Source: SHZI01 sp032122615
GTDB taxonomy: Bacteria > Pseudomonadota > Gammaproteobacteria > Steroidobacterales > GCA-2729495
Assembly: GCA_032122615.1 (NCBI GenBank)
Contig: JAQBGF010000009.1
Coordinates: forward strand, 1-64,000
DNA: 64,000 bases
Reading direction: 5' to 3'
Shown: piece by piece, positions 17,406 to 26,689 of the stretch
Numbering within the stretch: the first letter of the stretch is position 1
How the letters are laid out: each line of letters begins with the position of its first letter
Made by a program: the position numbers and the translations under genes
The notes under the pieces: generated by a model
The model's database searches: none
The model's input: the letters and a program-made list of their open reading frames with translations, nothing else
What the model was told of the DNA's origin: nothing

Positions 17406-18692
17406 TCAGTATAAACCAAGCCACTGGAGGGCGGGCGCAACGATCCGAAACGAGCCACAGACAATGATCCGGCCCCCGACCGGCGTAACCTGGCGGGCAC
17501 GTTCAAAGGCCGCGGCCGGGGTCGGCTCCCAGGCGATGGGATCTACGCCCGCCGCCGCCAGCGCTTCGCGCATCCCACCCTCGGTACTCGCGCGCGGATC
17601 GTCAATTCCCGATACGATCCATTGACCGGCCACGGGAGCAAGCTCAGCCACGAAGTTGGCAATGGCCTTGTCGGCGAGCAATGCGATGACAACGGTTGGC
17701 GCCGCAGTGCCGGTTGCAGGCCGGGGAAGCGCGGCCAGTTGCTCACGCAGGACAGTCGCCGCCTGCGGGTTGTGGGCAACGTCCAGAATCCAGTCGTGCT
17801 CCCGCCGTACCACCTGGAAACGGCCTGGCGGCGTTGATCGCATCAGCACGGGATTCAGGAATGACGCCGTCAGTGACTCTGAGGGCATAAGCCTCGCGAG
17901 CGCCGCCAGGGCCAGTGCGGCATTCCGGAACTGCGCTGCCGTCCAGAAATCCGGGACCCGCAGACCATCAATGCGCCGTGTTCCGTGAATGAAGGACCAG
18001 CTTCTGCCCTGTGCAGCCCGGCTGTCGCAAAAATCGGCGCCGTACACCTGCAGGTCGGCACCCACACGGTCGGCCTCCGCGCGGATCGCGTTCGGGAGGG
18101 GTGCATCGCCGTAAAACGCCGGTATTCCCGCCCGAAGTATTCCGGCCTTTTCAGCGGCAATCGCCTCGATCGTCGTCCCGAGCCATTCCTGATGATCCAG
18201 GTCAATAGTGGTGATCAGCGCGACGTCCGCATCGAGCGCGTTCACGGCATCAAGGCGGCCGCCGAGGCCCACTTCCAGTAACCAGGTGTCGCAACCAGCC
18301 TCCGCAAAAATGACGAGAGCGGCCAGTGTACCGAACTCAAAATAGGTGAGGCGGACCGACTGCCGGGCCGCCTCGACGCATTCAAAAGCACGAATCAGCG
18401 CAGCATCGGACACCGGTCGATCAGCGATCCGGATACGTTCGTTGTACATGACGAGATGCGGAGAGGTGTACAGGCCCGGATTCCTGCCAGCCGCACACAG
18501 GCAATCATGCACCAGGGTAATCGTGGAACCCTTGCCGTTGGTTCCACCCACGGTAAGCACACGGCCCACCGGTGGCTGCAGATCAAGCCGGCGGAGGACC
18601 TCGTGCACCCGGTCGAGTCCCAGATCGATGGGCCGGGGGTGCAAGGACTCCTGCCACCGCAGCCAACCGGCGACAGTTGAGGGACGGGTCAG
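17406..18692 (-). CDS. folC: Dihydrofolate synthase / folylpolyglutamate synthase, probable CTG start
   Basis: FolC ligates glutamate to dihydropteroate and folates. GGTNGKGST is the ATP-binding loop, and HPRPIDLGLDRV and the DLDHQEWLG region are typical. The first ATG/GTG/TTG is TTG 18644, which would delete the conserved N-terminal helix. The frame upstream encodes TRPSTVAGWLRWQES, matching the family start (MTxRTLxEWL type), and opens at CTG 18692. That codon overlaps the accD stop as CTGA, in place of the usual ATGA. With it the protein is 428 residues, the normal length. Confidence 0.93.
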   Translation of the reverse strand: MTRPSTVAGWLRWQESLHPRPIDLGLDRVHEVLRRLDLQPPVGRVLTVGGTNGKGSTITLVHDCLCAAGRNPGLYTSPHLVMYNERIRIADRPVSDAALIRAFECVEAARQSVRLTYFEFGTLAALVIFAEAGCDTWLLEVGLGGRLDAVNALDADVALITTIDLDHQEWLGTTIEAIAAEKAGILRAGIPAFYGDAPLPNAIRAEADRVGADLQVYGADFCDSRAAQGRSWSFIHGTRRIDGLRVPDFWTAAQFRNAALALAALARLMPSESLTASFLNPVLMRSTPPGRFQVVRREHDWILDVAHNPQAATVLREQLAALPRPATGTAAPTVVIALLADKAIANFVAELAPVAGQWIVSGIDDPRASTEGGMREALAAAGVDPIAWEPTPAAAFERARQVTPVGGRIIVCGSFRIVAPALQWLGLY

Positions 18693-19567
18693 GCCGGGTT
18701 CTCGGTCGGCGGCGGGGGTGCCTGCTTCAGGACTTTCGCCAGCAGGGCAGCAATTTCGTCGCGCATGTTCCGCCGATCTACCAACATGTCGAGCGCGCCG
18801 TGCTCCAGCAGGAATTCGCTCCGCTGAAATCCCTCCGGAAGAGTCTCGCGTACGGTCTGCTGTATAACCCTCGGTCCGGCAAAGCCGATCAGTGCATTGG
18901 GCTCAGCAATGTTGATATCCCCCAGCATCGCGAGGCTCGCGGAAACACCGCCGGTTGTGGGGTCTGTCAAAACGGAAATATAGGGCACGCGCGCTTCCGC
19001 CAACTCGGCCAGTGCCGCACTCGTCTTGGCCATTTGCAGTAGTGAGTAAAGCGCCTCCTGCATCCGGGCACCGCCACTGGCAGAAAAGCTGATCAAAGGC
19101 TGGCGATTGTCGCGACTCCAGGCCGCTGCCCGCGCAAATTTCTCGCCAACCACGGAGCCCATTGATCCGCCCATGAATCGAAACTCGAACGCACAGGCCA
19201 CAATCGGCTGCCCCTTCAGCATGCCGGTCATTGCCACGAGCGCGTCCCGCTCACCGGTTTCCTTCTGCGCCTGGGTAATACGCGTCCGGTAGGGCTTGGT
19301 GTCCTTGAACCGTAACGGGTCTTGCGGGCTCAATTTCTCCGCGATTTCGCGGCCTGTTCCAGGATCGAGGAATACCATCAGGCGATCCCTGGCAACCAGA
19401 CGCATGTGGAAACTGCACTTCGGACAGACATGCAGATTGCGCTCCAGTTCCGCCCGATACAGTTGGGCGCTGCACTGGGGACACTTGATCCAGAGCCCCT
19501 CCGGAACGGAACGTGTTCGCCGTTCCGTCTTGATGCGCGAGGGCAGGACCTTTTCGTACCACGTCAT
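18689..19567 (-). CDS. accD: Acetyl-CoA carboxylase carboxyltransferase subunit beta
   Basis: The 292-residue protein opens with the AccD zinc ribbon (CPQC at about 29-32, CPKC at about 48-51), followed by the crotonase-like carboxyltransferase fold (SASGGARMQEA, GFAGPRVIQQT). It pairs with AccA to make malonyl-CoA. It overlaps folC by four bases. In Pseudomonas trpF lies between accD and truA; here it is absent. Confidence 0.97.
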   Translation of the reverse strand: MTWYEKVLPSRIKTERRTRSVPEGLWIKCPQCSAQLYRAELERNLHVCPKCSFHMRLVARDRLMVFLDPGTGREIAEKLSPQDPLRFKDTKPYRTRITQAQKETGERDALVAMTGMLKGQPIVACAFEFRFMGGSMGSVVGEKFARAAAWSRDNRQPLISFSASGGARMQEALYSLLQMAKTSAALAELAEARVPYISVLTDPTTGGVSASLAMLGDINIAEPNALIGFAGPRVIQQTVRETLPEGFQRSEFLLEHGALDMLVDRRNMRDEIAALLAKVLKQAPPPPTENPA

Positions 19568-19590
19568 GCCTGAATCATATCAAGTCCGGT

Positions 19591-20385
19591 TCAGCGATCC
19601 CGCCAGACTGGTTGCGGCCTGGCCGCAGGCAATGCCAATTCCGCCGGGTAGTGAACCTCTGCCAGATACAAGCCCTCCGGAGGTGCCGTGGCCGCCCCCA
19701 GACGACGATCCCGACCCGCCAGGAGTTCGGCCAGCCACCTCGGGCCAGCGACGCCCGTTCCGACCCGGACGAGTGCACCGACGACGTTGCGCACCATGTG
19801 GTAGAGGAAACCATTGGCGCGCGCCTCGATCTGCAGATAGTCGCCGGAACGGGTTACCGTGAGCCGCTCGACCCGGCGAATCGGACTTCGGGACTGGCAG
19901 CCGGCGCCGCGGAAGGCTGAAAAGTCGTGCTCGCCCAAGAGATCAGTCGCCGCCGACGCCATCCGATCGGCGGCCAGCTCACCCCGCAAGCACCACGCTC
20001 TGTGCCGATCAAGGGCCGAACGCACGTCCCGATCAAGGATGACGTACCGGTAGGTGCGCGCCACCGCGGAGTAACGAGCATGAAATTCGCCAGGAACCGT
20101 GCGAACCCACTGCACGGCTATGTCATCCGGAAGATTGCTGTTGATCCCCAGAAGCCAGGACCGCACTGAGCGGCGGGCGGTGGAATCGAAGTGGATCACC
20201 TGTCCGCAGGCATGAACCCCGGTATCGGTGCGGCCGGCGGCTGCCGTGCTGACTGGCTCGTTGGCCACGTTGGCGATGGCGGCGTTGAGTATTTCCTGAA
20301 CGCTGCGAGCGTTCCGCTGGATCTGCCAGCCGGAGAATGCGCTGCCGTCGTATTCAATCCCGGCCGCGAACCGGTGGGCGCTCAA
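19591..20385 (-). CDS. truA: tRNA pseudouridine(38-40) synthase
   Basis: TruA modifies U38-U40 in the tRNA anticodon arm. The 264-residue protein has the catalytic aspartate Asp54 in GRTDTGVHA, the N-terminal IEYDGSAFSGWQ, and FLYHMVRNVVGAL near the C-terminus. The start is TTG 20385, with GAGG 8 bp upstream. It follows fimV, with 44 bp between. Confidence 0.96.
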   Translation of the reverse strand: MSAHRFAAGIEYDGSAFSGWQIQRNARSVQEILNAAIANVANEPVSTAAAGRTDTGVHACGQVIHFDSTARRSVRSWLLGINSNLPDDIAVQWVRTVPGEFHARYSAVARTYRYVILDRDVRSALDRHRAWCLRGELAADRMASAATDLLGEHDFSAFRGAGCQSRSPIRRVERLTVTRSGDYLQIEARANGFLYHMVRNVVGALVRVGTGVAGPRWLAELLAGRDRRLGAATAPPEGLYLAEVHYPAELALPAARPQPVWRDR

Positions 20386-20429
20386 CTACGTTGCCTCGCG
20401 CCAGGCACGTTGCCTTTCGCCGGAACCTG

Positions 20430-23288
20430 TCAGTCCGTCAGATCGTCGAGCAGGCGACGGGCTTCCTGCCGCTGGGAGGAATCGCCCTCCTCCAGCACCT
20501 CGTTCAGGATGCTGCGTGCGCCATCGGGATCGCCCATATCGACATAGGCCCGAGCCAGATCCAGCTTGGTGCCCACTTCGGTCATCGTGGGTCCCTCGGG
20601 GCCCCGCCGCTTTCCGGTCATTACGGAAGTCGGCTCCAGTTCCTCACTAGCGTCGTCACCGATTTCGAAGTCTACCTCGCTGAGTTCGCCGGAAACCTCG
20701 CCCAGACCCGCCCCCATTGCACCCGGTTGTTCGGCGGTGTCATCGAGGGACCGGTGCGCCGCGGTTTCGGCAGTGGTATCACGTGCCGCACCCTTGCTGG
20801 CAGCACTCCTCTCCATCGCATTGCCGAAGGCGGGCAGGTCGACCGTGCCGTCGTCCTTAGCCATGCCTCGCATCTCGGCGGTTGATTCGCCGTCCTGGCC
20901 CTGCAGCAAGTCAGATTCGTCGTCCTCCTCCGAACTGAGGTCGTATACGTCATCGCCGCCCGACGCGTCGCCATCATCCACGAGTGCGCCGTGCACGCCT
21001 GTGCCCAGATCATCCGCGGCTTCATCAAGCCCGGTGAGATCGAGGCCCAGATCTTCGAGGTTAATTTCTTCAGTCTGGTCCGCACCTGACGCCCGCAGAG
21101 GATCGACTACGCCGCCCGGCAAACCGGGGATAGCGCTCTCCAGTGTCGGCGTCTCCAGGGTCCTCTCGCCAGGGCCGCGAAATTCGACGGTCGGCGTTTC
21201 CATCGTCGGAAAATCGTCGCCCGGCCGAGGGGCCTCGATCGTGGGAAACTCAGCCGTCGGGGCCATCGCTCCGGGTTTCGTCAGGCTGGTCGAGCTCAGG
21301 CCAGAGTCATCCGCTGTCGCTTCATCAGGCGCACCGGGGTCAAAGTCGAGCATATTGTCGGCTGGGTCCGGGACGGCACCCTCACCGCCGCTCTCGTCGA
21401 ATGAGAAGTCGACTCCGCCCTTGTCGCCCTCAACCAGATCCAGATCAAGGCCGGAGTCACCAGTGCTGACCACCGCGCCCGCAAACAGGGCTTCCCCGGG
21501 GCAAATCTGCTTGCCGAGAATCACGACCTTGTTCCAGTCGGGGTCGGCGGCACCCTTGAGCTGTTGGTGGAAGACCTGCGCCTCCTTGAGGAACGCCGCC
21601 TTGTTCTCCCAAACGAAATACACCTCGATAAGCTTGAGCCGCAGATCCCGTCGGTCCGGGCTATCGCCCAGGGCGCGCACGAGCAGTTCGGCCGCCTGGT
21701 CATAAAGACCATAAGCCAGGTGGAAGTTCGCTTCGGCAACCACGTCCGCCTGGTCAAGCTCCACGGCGCCATCGGTGCTGATGGTGCGTTCGAGCGCTGT
21801 TTCAGCATCGGGATCCCGTTCAGCGACCCGACTGGCTACAGGGATGGATCGATTTCCATGGTCCTCATCGACGCTATACCCGTCGCGCGGGGTGACCGGT
21901 TGGGTGCTTCCGGCACCGCTCCCCATGTCCCGGTTCATGTCGCGGTCGAAGCGACTGGAGGCCTCGTCGGCAGCGGCCATCCGCCGCCTGCCAAAGACCA
22001 AGAACAGGCCAGCCAACAGCACCGCTGCGGCCGACACCAGAAACCACACGTTGAAAATCAGGCCACTGAGCGTATCGAGAATACCGCCGCCCGTCTCCGG
22101 CCGCTCACGTACCGCCGGCTTGGCGGACTCTCGCTCGTCGTCGGCAGCCGGCGCATCCGCCGCGACCGGGGCGACGTCAGCTGGCGCCACGGCCGCGTCA
22201 ACCGGGGCATCCATCGGGACGTTCGCAGGGACCGTCGGCGCGCTCCCCTCGAGCTGGCTAATGCGGTCCTGCAGGGCCTTTAGCTGACTGTCCTGGAGGC
22301 TGACCAACCGTTCCTTTTCAGCCAGTTCCTTCTCCAGGGCCTCACGTCTGGCGGTCTCGGCGGCACTGGCCGCAGCCGGCCCCGAAGCGGTACCCGCTGC
22401 CTGCTCGGTGGGCGGCACCAGCTGCAGTCGCGCCGGCACTGGCGGCGTGCCGACGGCCCCTCGCCATTCCTGATGCTGCCGCTGCACCTCGGCGGTGGCC
22501 TCGCGGCTGCTAATGCTGGTCAGTTCACTCCCGCGGGGCACCCGCAAGATGGCGCCACGCCGCAGCCGGTTGATATTGCCGGAAAACGCCTCCGGGTTGG
22601 CCCGGTAGAGCGCCACCATCATCTGGTTCAGGGACGCATTGCTGTCGGCGCTCAAGCGCTCGGAGATCCTCCAGAGCGTCTCGTTGGCACGAACGGGTCC
22701 GTAACTGTCGCCATCCGGACCAGAAGTGACGCTGCCCGTGGCCGTAGCAGCACCCGCCCCGGAACTGCGGATGGCGGGGGCAGGTTCGGCGGCCGGAGGC
22801 CGGCGAATAGCCGGCGGTGACGCGGACGGACCGGCTGCCGCCGGCGGCGCGGCGACCGGTTGCGAACTCTGCTGGCCGGCGCCGCCAGGACGGGCAAAGG
22901 TCGGGGGATCGAGCAGGACTGTGTATTCCCGCAGCAGCCGGCCCTGGGGCCAGGCAACCTCCAGGAGAACGGAGACGAAGGGCTCACTGACGGGCTGTGT
23001 TGAGGTTATACGAACGATGGTTCGCGAGCCGTCCCGCTGAACCTGGAACTTGAGATCTTCGAGGAAGCGGGGCCGGTCGAGGCCGTAGCGCTCAAACGTA
23101 GCCGCCGGCGCCAGCTGCACACTCAGCTGACCGAGATCCTCCGCAGATTCTGATGTCACCGGAATCTCGGCGACGAAGGGTTGATTGAGCGCGGACCGAA
23201 GCGATATTTCGCCGAGGCCCAGGGCGCTCACGGTTAACGGAAGTAGTACCGCCAGCAGCGGGACTGCAGCGAGTCGGACTCGTGGCAT
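20430..23288 (-). CDS. fimV: FimV, peptidoglycan-binding polar hub protein
   Basis: The 952-residue protein has a signal peptide (to about residue 23), the FimV N-terminal domain (LGLGEISLRSALNQPFVAEI), a LysM domain (about 195-255), a coiled-coil segment, and one membrane span (NVWFLVSAAAVLLAGLFLVF, about 400-420). A long acidic cytoplasmic region with TPR-like repeats ends in LARAYVDMGDPDGARSILNE. FimV promotes type IV pilus assembly and twitching in Pseudomonas. ATG 23288 is chosen over TTG and GTG just upstream. Its Shine-Dalgarno sits in a hairpin (23295-23332). The position between truA and asd is conserved. Confidence 0.95.
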   Translation of the reverse strand: MPRVRLAAVPLLAVLLPLTVSALGLGEISLRSALNQPFVAEIPVTSESAEDLGQLSVQLAPAATFERYGLDRPRFLEDLKFQVQRDGSRTIVRITSTQPVSEPFVSVLLEVAWPQGRLLREYTVLLDPPTFARPGGAGQQSSQPVAAPPAAAGPSASPPAIRRPPAAEPAPAIRSSGAGAATATGSVTSGPDGDSYGPVRANETLWRISERLSADSNASLNQMMVALYRANPEAFSGNINRLRRGAILRVPRGSELTSISSREATAEVQRQHQEWRGAVGTPPVPARLQLVPPTEQAAGTASGPAAASAAETARREALEKELAEKERLVSLQDSQLKALQDRISQLEGSAPTVPANVPMDAPVDAAVAPADVAPVAADAPAADDERESAKPAVRERPETGGGILDTLSGLIFNVWFLVSAAAVLLAGLFLVFGRRRMAAADEASSRFDRDMNRDMGSGAGSTQPVTPRDGYSVDEDHGNRSIPVASRVAERDPDAETALERTISTDGAVELDQADVVAEANFHLAYGLYDQAAELLVRALGDSPDRRDLRLKLIEVYFVWENKAAFLKEAQVFHQQLKGAADPDWNKVVILGKQICPGEALFAGAVVSTGDSGLDLDLVEGDKGGVDFSFDESGGEGAVPDPADNMLDFDPGAPDEATADDSGLSSTSLTKPGAMAPTAEFPTIEAPRPGDDFPTMETPTVEFRGPGERTLETPTLESAIPGLPGGVVDPLRASGADQTEEINLEDLGLDLTGLDEAADDLGTGVHGALVDDGDASGGDDVYDLSSEEDDESDLLQGQDGESTAEMRGMAKDDGTVDLPAFGNAMERSAASKGAARDTTAETAAHRSLDDTAEQPGAMGAGLGEVSGELSEVDFEIGDDASEELEPTSVMTGKRRGPEGPTMTEVGTKLDLARAYVDMGDPDGARSILNEVLEEGDSSQRQEARRLLDDLTD

Positions 23289-23294
23289 CACCAA

Positions 23295-23332
23295 TCCCCG
23301 ATTGAACCGTCGGCACCACCCCTCATCGGGGA
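23295..23332 (-). promoter_or_regulatory. Leader hairpin covering the fimV ribosome-binding site
   Basis: In the minus-strand transcript TCCCCGAT (23332-23325) pairs perfectly with ATCGGGGA (23302-23295) around a 22-nt loop. The 3' arm contains GGGGA, the only plausible Shine-Dalgarno, ending 6 nt before the fimV ATG. Folded, it would hide the site. Confidence 0.5.
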
Positions 23333-23410
23333 GCCCAAAAAACCGGCGGCTAGAAGTGGGGCCAACTATAGCCCATATGTTCCCGCTGTGTAAGGCAGAG
23401 CATGCTTAAT

Positions 23411-24439
23411 TCAGAGGTAATCCCGGATCAGGAGTTCTGCAATCTGGACAGTGTTCAAGGCCGCCCCCTTGCGGATATTGTCGGACACAACCCAGAGGTT
23501 GATGCCACGCTCGCAGGAAATGTCCTCCCGGATGCGGCCCACATAAACCGGGTCGTGGTTCGCGCCGTCAGTCACTGCCGTTGGATACCCGCCAAGGCGA
23601 GCTTCGTCCACCACGGTAATGCCGGGCGCGCGCTCGAGCAGCGTCCGAACTTCCCGGGCGCTGATCTTTCGCCGGGTTTCGATATGCACGGCCTCCGAGT
23701 GACCAAAAAAGACCGGCACCCGAACAGCCGTTGGATTGATCTGGATCGACTCGTCACCGAGGATCTTGCGTGTCTCCCACACCATCTTCATTTCTTCCCG
23801 GGTGTAACCGTTCTCCTCGAAATCGTCGATGTGGGGCACGACATTGAACGCGATCTGCTTGGCCGCACCGCCGGTCTCCACCGGTTGCGCGTTCAGCAAC
23901 TGTGAAGTCTGGGCTGCCAGAGTTTCGACCGAGCGCCGCCCGGCGCCGGACACGGACTGATAGGTAGCGACGTTAATGCGGGTAATGCCGGCGGCGTCGT
24001 GGATGGGCTTCAACGCGACGACCATCTGGATGGTCGAGCAATTGGGGTTGGCAATTATATTGCGCCCACGGTAGCCCTTGATCGCTTCCGGATTCACTTC
24101 CGGCACAATCAGCGGGATATCCGGCTCGTTGCGAAATCTGGACGTGTTGTCGATCACAATGCAGCCGGCCGCTCCCGCGCGGGGTGCGTGCTCGCCGGAA
24201 ACGCTACCGCCTGCAGAGAACAGCCCGAGATCAACACCCTGGAAATCGAATTTGGCCAGGTCCCGGACACGGTGGGTTTTGCCACCGAAGCTCACGGTCT
24301 TACCCACCGACCGCTCGCTCGCCAGCGGAATTAGCTCACTGACGGGAAATTTCCGTTCCTCCAGGATCTGGAGGATGGCCTCACCGACGAGGCCCGTGAC
24401 TCCGACGACAGCAACACGATAAGCATCCTTGCTAGGCAT
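23411..24439 (-). CDS. asd: Aspartate-semialdehyde dehydrogenase
   Basis: Asd reduces aspartyl phosphate in the pathway to lysine, threonine, methionine and diaminopimelate. The 342-residue protein has the NADP-binding start VAVVGVTGLVGEAIL and the catalytic Cys134 in NPNCSTIQMVVAL. Its sequence fits the Asd class with the short loop found in Pseudomonas Asd/Usg-type enzymes. Apparently a single gene, 116 bp upstream of fimV in the transcription direction. Confidence 0.96.
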   Translation of the reverse strand: MPSKDAYRVAVVGVTGLVGEAILQILEERKFPVSELIPLASERSVGKTVSFGGKTHRVRDLAKFDFQGVDLGLFSAGGSVSGEHAPRAGAAGCIVIDNTSRFRNEPDIPLIVPEVNPEAIKGYRGRNIIANPNCSTIQMVVALKPIHDAAGITRINVATYQSVSGAGRRSVETLAAQTSQLLNAQPVETGGAAKQIAFNVVPHIDDFEENGYTREEMKMVWETRKILGDESIQINPTAVRVPVFFGHSEAVHIETRRKISAREVRTLLERAPGITVVDEARLGGYPTAVTDGANHDPVYVGRIREDISCERGINLWVVSDNIRKGAALNTVQIAELLIRDYL

Positions 24440-24554
24440 ACGATCAACACTCTGCCATTTGTGGCTCGAAATGGTGTGCGAAAAGCATCCGGAACGATCC
24501 GGAGCGCCGCGAAGGATAGGGAATTACGCGCGGACTGCAAGCCCCAGCCGCAGG

Positions 24555-25664
24555 TCAGGACCGGCTTCCACGACCGGCTTCCACGGCCGGGGTCACCGGC
24601 TGGACGTCGGCGTTCTGGGCGCGGTGCCTGAGATAGTGGTCCATCAGCACGATCGCCAGCATCGCTTCTCCGATCGGGGCCGCCCGCAGCCCCACGCAGG
24701 GGTCGTGCCGCCCGGTGGTGGCCACTTCGGTCGCCTCGCCTTCCTCATCGACCGTGTCGCCCGACAACCGGATGCTCGAGGTCGGCTTCAACGCCATGCT
24801 GATCAGGATGTCCTGACCCGTGGAGATCCCGCCCAGGACCCCGCCGGAAGCATTGCGGCGAAAGCCGGCTGGAGTGATTTCGTCGCGGTGTTCCGTGCCC
24901 TTCTGGGCGACCACCGCAAATCCCGCGCCGAGCTCGACGGCGCGTACGGCGTTAATGCTCATGATCGCGTGTGCAATATCAGCCTCGAGCTTGTCGAACA
25001 CCGGTTCGCCAAGGCCCGCGGGGACGCCGCTCGCCACCACGTTGATCCGCGCGCCAATGGAATTGCCCTCCTTGCGCAGCGCATCCATATACGCCTCAAG
25101 TTCGGGCACCCGCGACGGATCCGGACAGAAAAACGGGTTGTCATCAACCGTAGACAAGTCGACCACGTCCAGCACCAACGGACCCAGCTGACGAAGGTAA
25201 CCACGGATCTCGACGCCCAAGCGCAACTGGAGGTATTTGCGTGCGATTGCACCCGCTGCCACTCGCATCGCCGTTTCCCGCGCCGACGAGCGGCCCCCGC
25301 CACGGTAGTCGCGGATGCCGTACTTCTGCTGGTAGGTGTAATCCGCGTGTCCCGGCCGGAAGCGGTCCTTGATCTTCCGGTAGTCCCCCGACTTCTGGTC
25401 AACGTTCTCGATGAGCAGGCCGATGGGGGTGCCGGTGGTCAGGCCCTCGAATACGCCCGAAAGTATTTTTACCGCATCCGGTTCCCGGCGCTGCGTGGTG
25501 TGCCGGGACTTTCCCGGCCTTCGTCGTTCCAGATCCTTCTGGATGTCGGCCTCGGCGAGCGGCATACCCGGCGGACAACCGTCGACGATACAGCCGAGCG
25601 CCGGCCCATGGCTCTCGCCAAAGGTCGTGACGGTAAAGGACTTGCCGATAGTATTGCCGGACAT
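24555..25664 (-). CDS. aroC: Chorismate synthase
   Basis: AroC converts EPSP to chorismate with reduced FMN. The 369-residue protein has the three family signatures: GESHGPALGCIVDGCPPG near the N-terminus, GGGRSSARETAMRVAAGA in the middle, and RHDPCVGLRAAPIGEAM near the end. The 3' end of the gene carries a 13-bp tandem duplication (24559-24584), which alters only the last residues. It is 14 bp downstream of prmB. Confidence 0.97.
   Translation of the reverse strand: MSGNTIGKSFTVTTFGESHGPALGCIVDGCPPGMPLAEADIQKDLERRRPGKSRHTTQRREPDAVKILSGVFEGLTTGTPIGLLIENVDQKSGDYRKIKDRFRPGHADYTYQQKYGIRDYRGGGRSSARETAMRVAAGAIARKYLQLRLGVEIRGYLRQLGPLVLDVVDLSTVDDNPFFCPDPSRVPELEAYMDALRKEGNSIGARINVVASGVPAGLGEPVFDKLEADIAHAIMSINAVRAVELGAGFAVVAQKGTEHRDEITPAGFRRNASGGVLGGISTGQDILISMALKPTSSIRLSGDTVDEEGEATEVATTGRHDPCVGLRAAPIGEAMLAIVLMDHYLRHRAQNADVQPVTPAVEAGRGSRS
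24559..24584. repeat. 13-bp tandem duplication at the aroC 3' end
   Basis: GACCGGCTTCCAC occurs twice head to tail (24559-24571 and 24572-24584) over the last codons of aroC. Because 13 is not a multiple of three, the two copies are read in different frames. Confidence 0.85.
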
Positions 25665-25678
25665 CAGTATTCTGCTTG

Positions 25679-26617
25679 TCAGTGTTCGTTCGCGGGAAGG
25701 CTGGCCCGAAGATCTGCGGCGCTAACCAGGGCGATGCCCTCCCCGCCATTGAGGAGGTCAGGCCACAGGAAAGGCACCGTTGGGAAACGGGCCTCCAGAA
25801 CGCCGATCCCGGCCCCGACTTCCAGCGCGAGCCAGCCCTTCGGCGTCAAAAAGCGAGCGGAATGGTGCAGGATTCTCGCCGGGGTTTCCATCCCGTCAGT
25901 CCCGGATACAAGCGCGAGCCGCGGCTCGTGTCCGTACTCGGGCGGAAACGTCCGCAGGTCTTCCTCAGGCACATAGGGAGGATTGGTGACGATCAGATCG
26001 AAAAGACCTTCAAGCCCTGCAAAAAGATCGGCCTGGACCAGCTCCACGCGGTCCCGCAGGCCATGCCGCTCCACGTTGCGAGCCGCAACTGCCAGGGCAT
26101 CGGTGGAGATATCGGTGGCAATTACGCGGCTGTCGGGGAATGCGCGTGCCAGGGCGACCGCAATGCAACCGCTGCCCGTGCCAATTTCGAGTATGCGCCT
26201 GACTCCGGCGGGATCCAGCCATGGCTCGAATCGGTGGGCAATGAGCTCCGCAAAGGGCGAGCGGGGAATCAGCACCCGTTCGTCCACATAAAACGGCAAT
26301 CCGGCGAACCAGGCCTCACCCGTAAGGTATGGCAAGGGGCGACGGCTGCTGACGCGCGCTTCAAGCATTGCTTCGATTTGCGCCCGTTCCGCCTGAGGTA
26401 CTTCGCGAGTGTAGGCCCGCAAGGCATCCGCGTGATCAAGCCCCATGACATGGAAGACGAGCGCGGCTGCCTCATCCCGCGCGTTCCCGGTACCGTGGCC
26501 AAAATACGCACCGGAGCGGGCCAGACGCCGGGCACATGAATCGATCAGCCCGGCAACCGTGTCACTGACGCCCGTGTTTCGGGAGCGCCAACGCTCGCCA
26601 CCGGATCCTGATGCCAT
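25679..26617 (-). CDS. prmB: 50S ribosomal protein L3 N5-glutamine methyltransferase
   Basis: The 312-residue methyltransferase has SAM motif I (ILEIGTGSGCIAVALA), the glutamine-binding NPPY (IVTNPPYVPEEDL) and the PrmB-type N-terminal helical domain (YFGHGTGNARDEAAALVFH). The FGHGT sequence and adjacency to aroC favour PrmB over PrmC. ATG 26617 is chosen because the longer frame upstream overlaps divergent psd. The two starts are 72 bp apart. Confidence 0.93.
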   Translation of the reverse strand: MASGSGGERWRSRNTGVSDTVAGLIDSCARRLARSGAYFGHGTGNARDEAAALVFHVMGLDHADALRAYTREVPQAERAQIEAMLEARVSSRRPLPYLTGEAWFAGLPFYVDERVLIPRSPFAELIAHRFEPWLDPAGVRRILEIGTGSGCIAVALARAFPDSRVIATDISTDALAVAARNVERHGLRDRVELVQADLFAGLEGLFDLIVTNPPYVPEEDLRTFPPEYGHEPRLALVSGTDGMETPARILHHSARFLTPKGWLALEVGAGIGVLEARFPTVPFLWPDLLNGGEGIALVSAADLRASLPANEH

Positions 26618-26689
26618 GCTCCGCCTACCGCCGAGTTCCATGCCGGCGTATAGAATACGTCGCCGCCGCGCTCCGGGAACCCACTGCCG

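Noticed and set aside
24429..25976. 515-codon plus-strand open frame opposite aroC
   Set aside because: Antisense shadow of aroC. The composition is Arg/His-rich and no domain is recognised.
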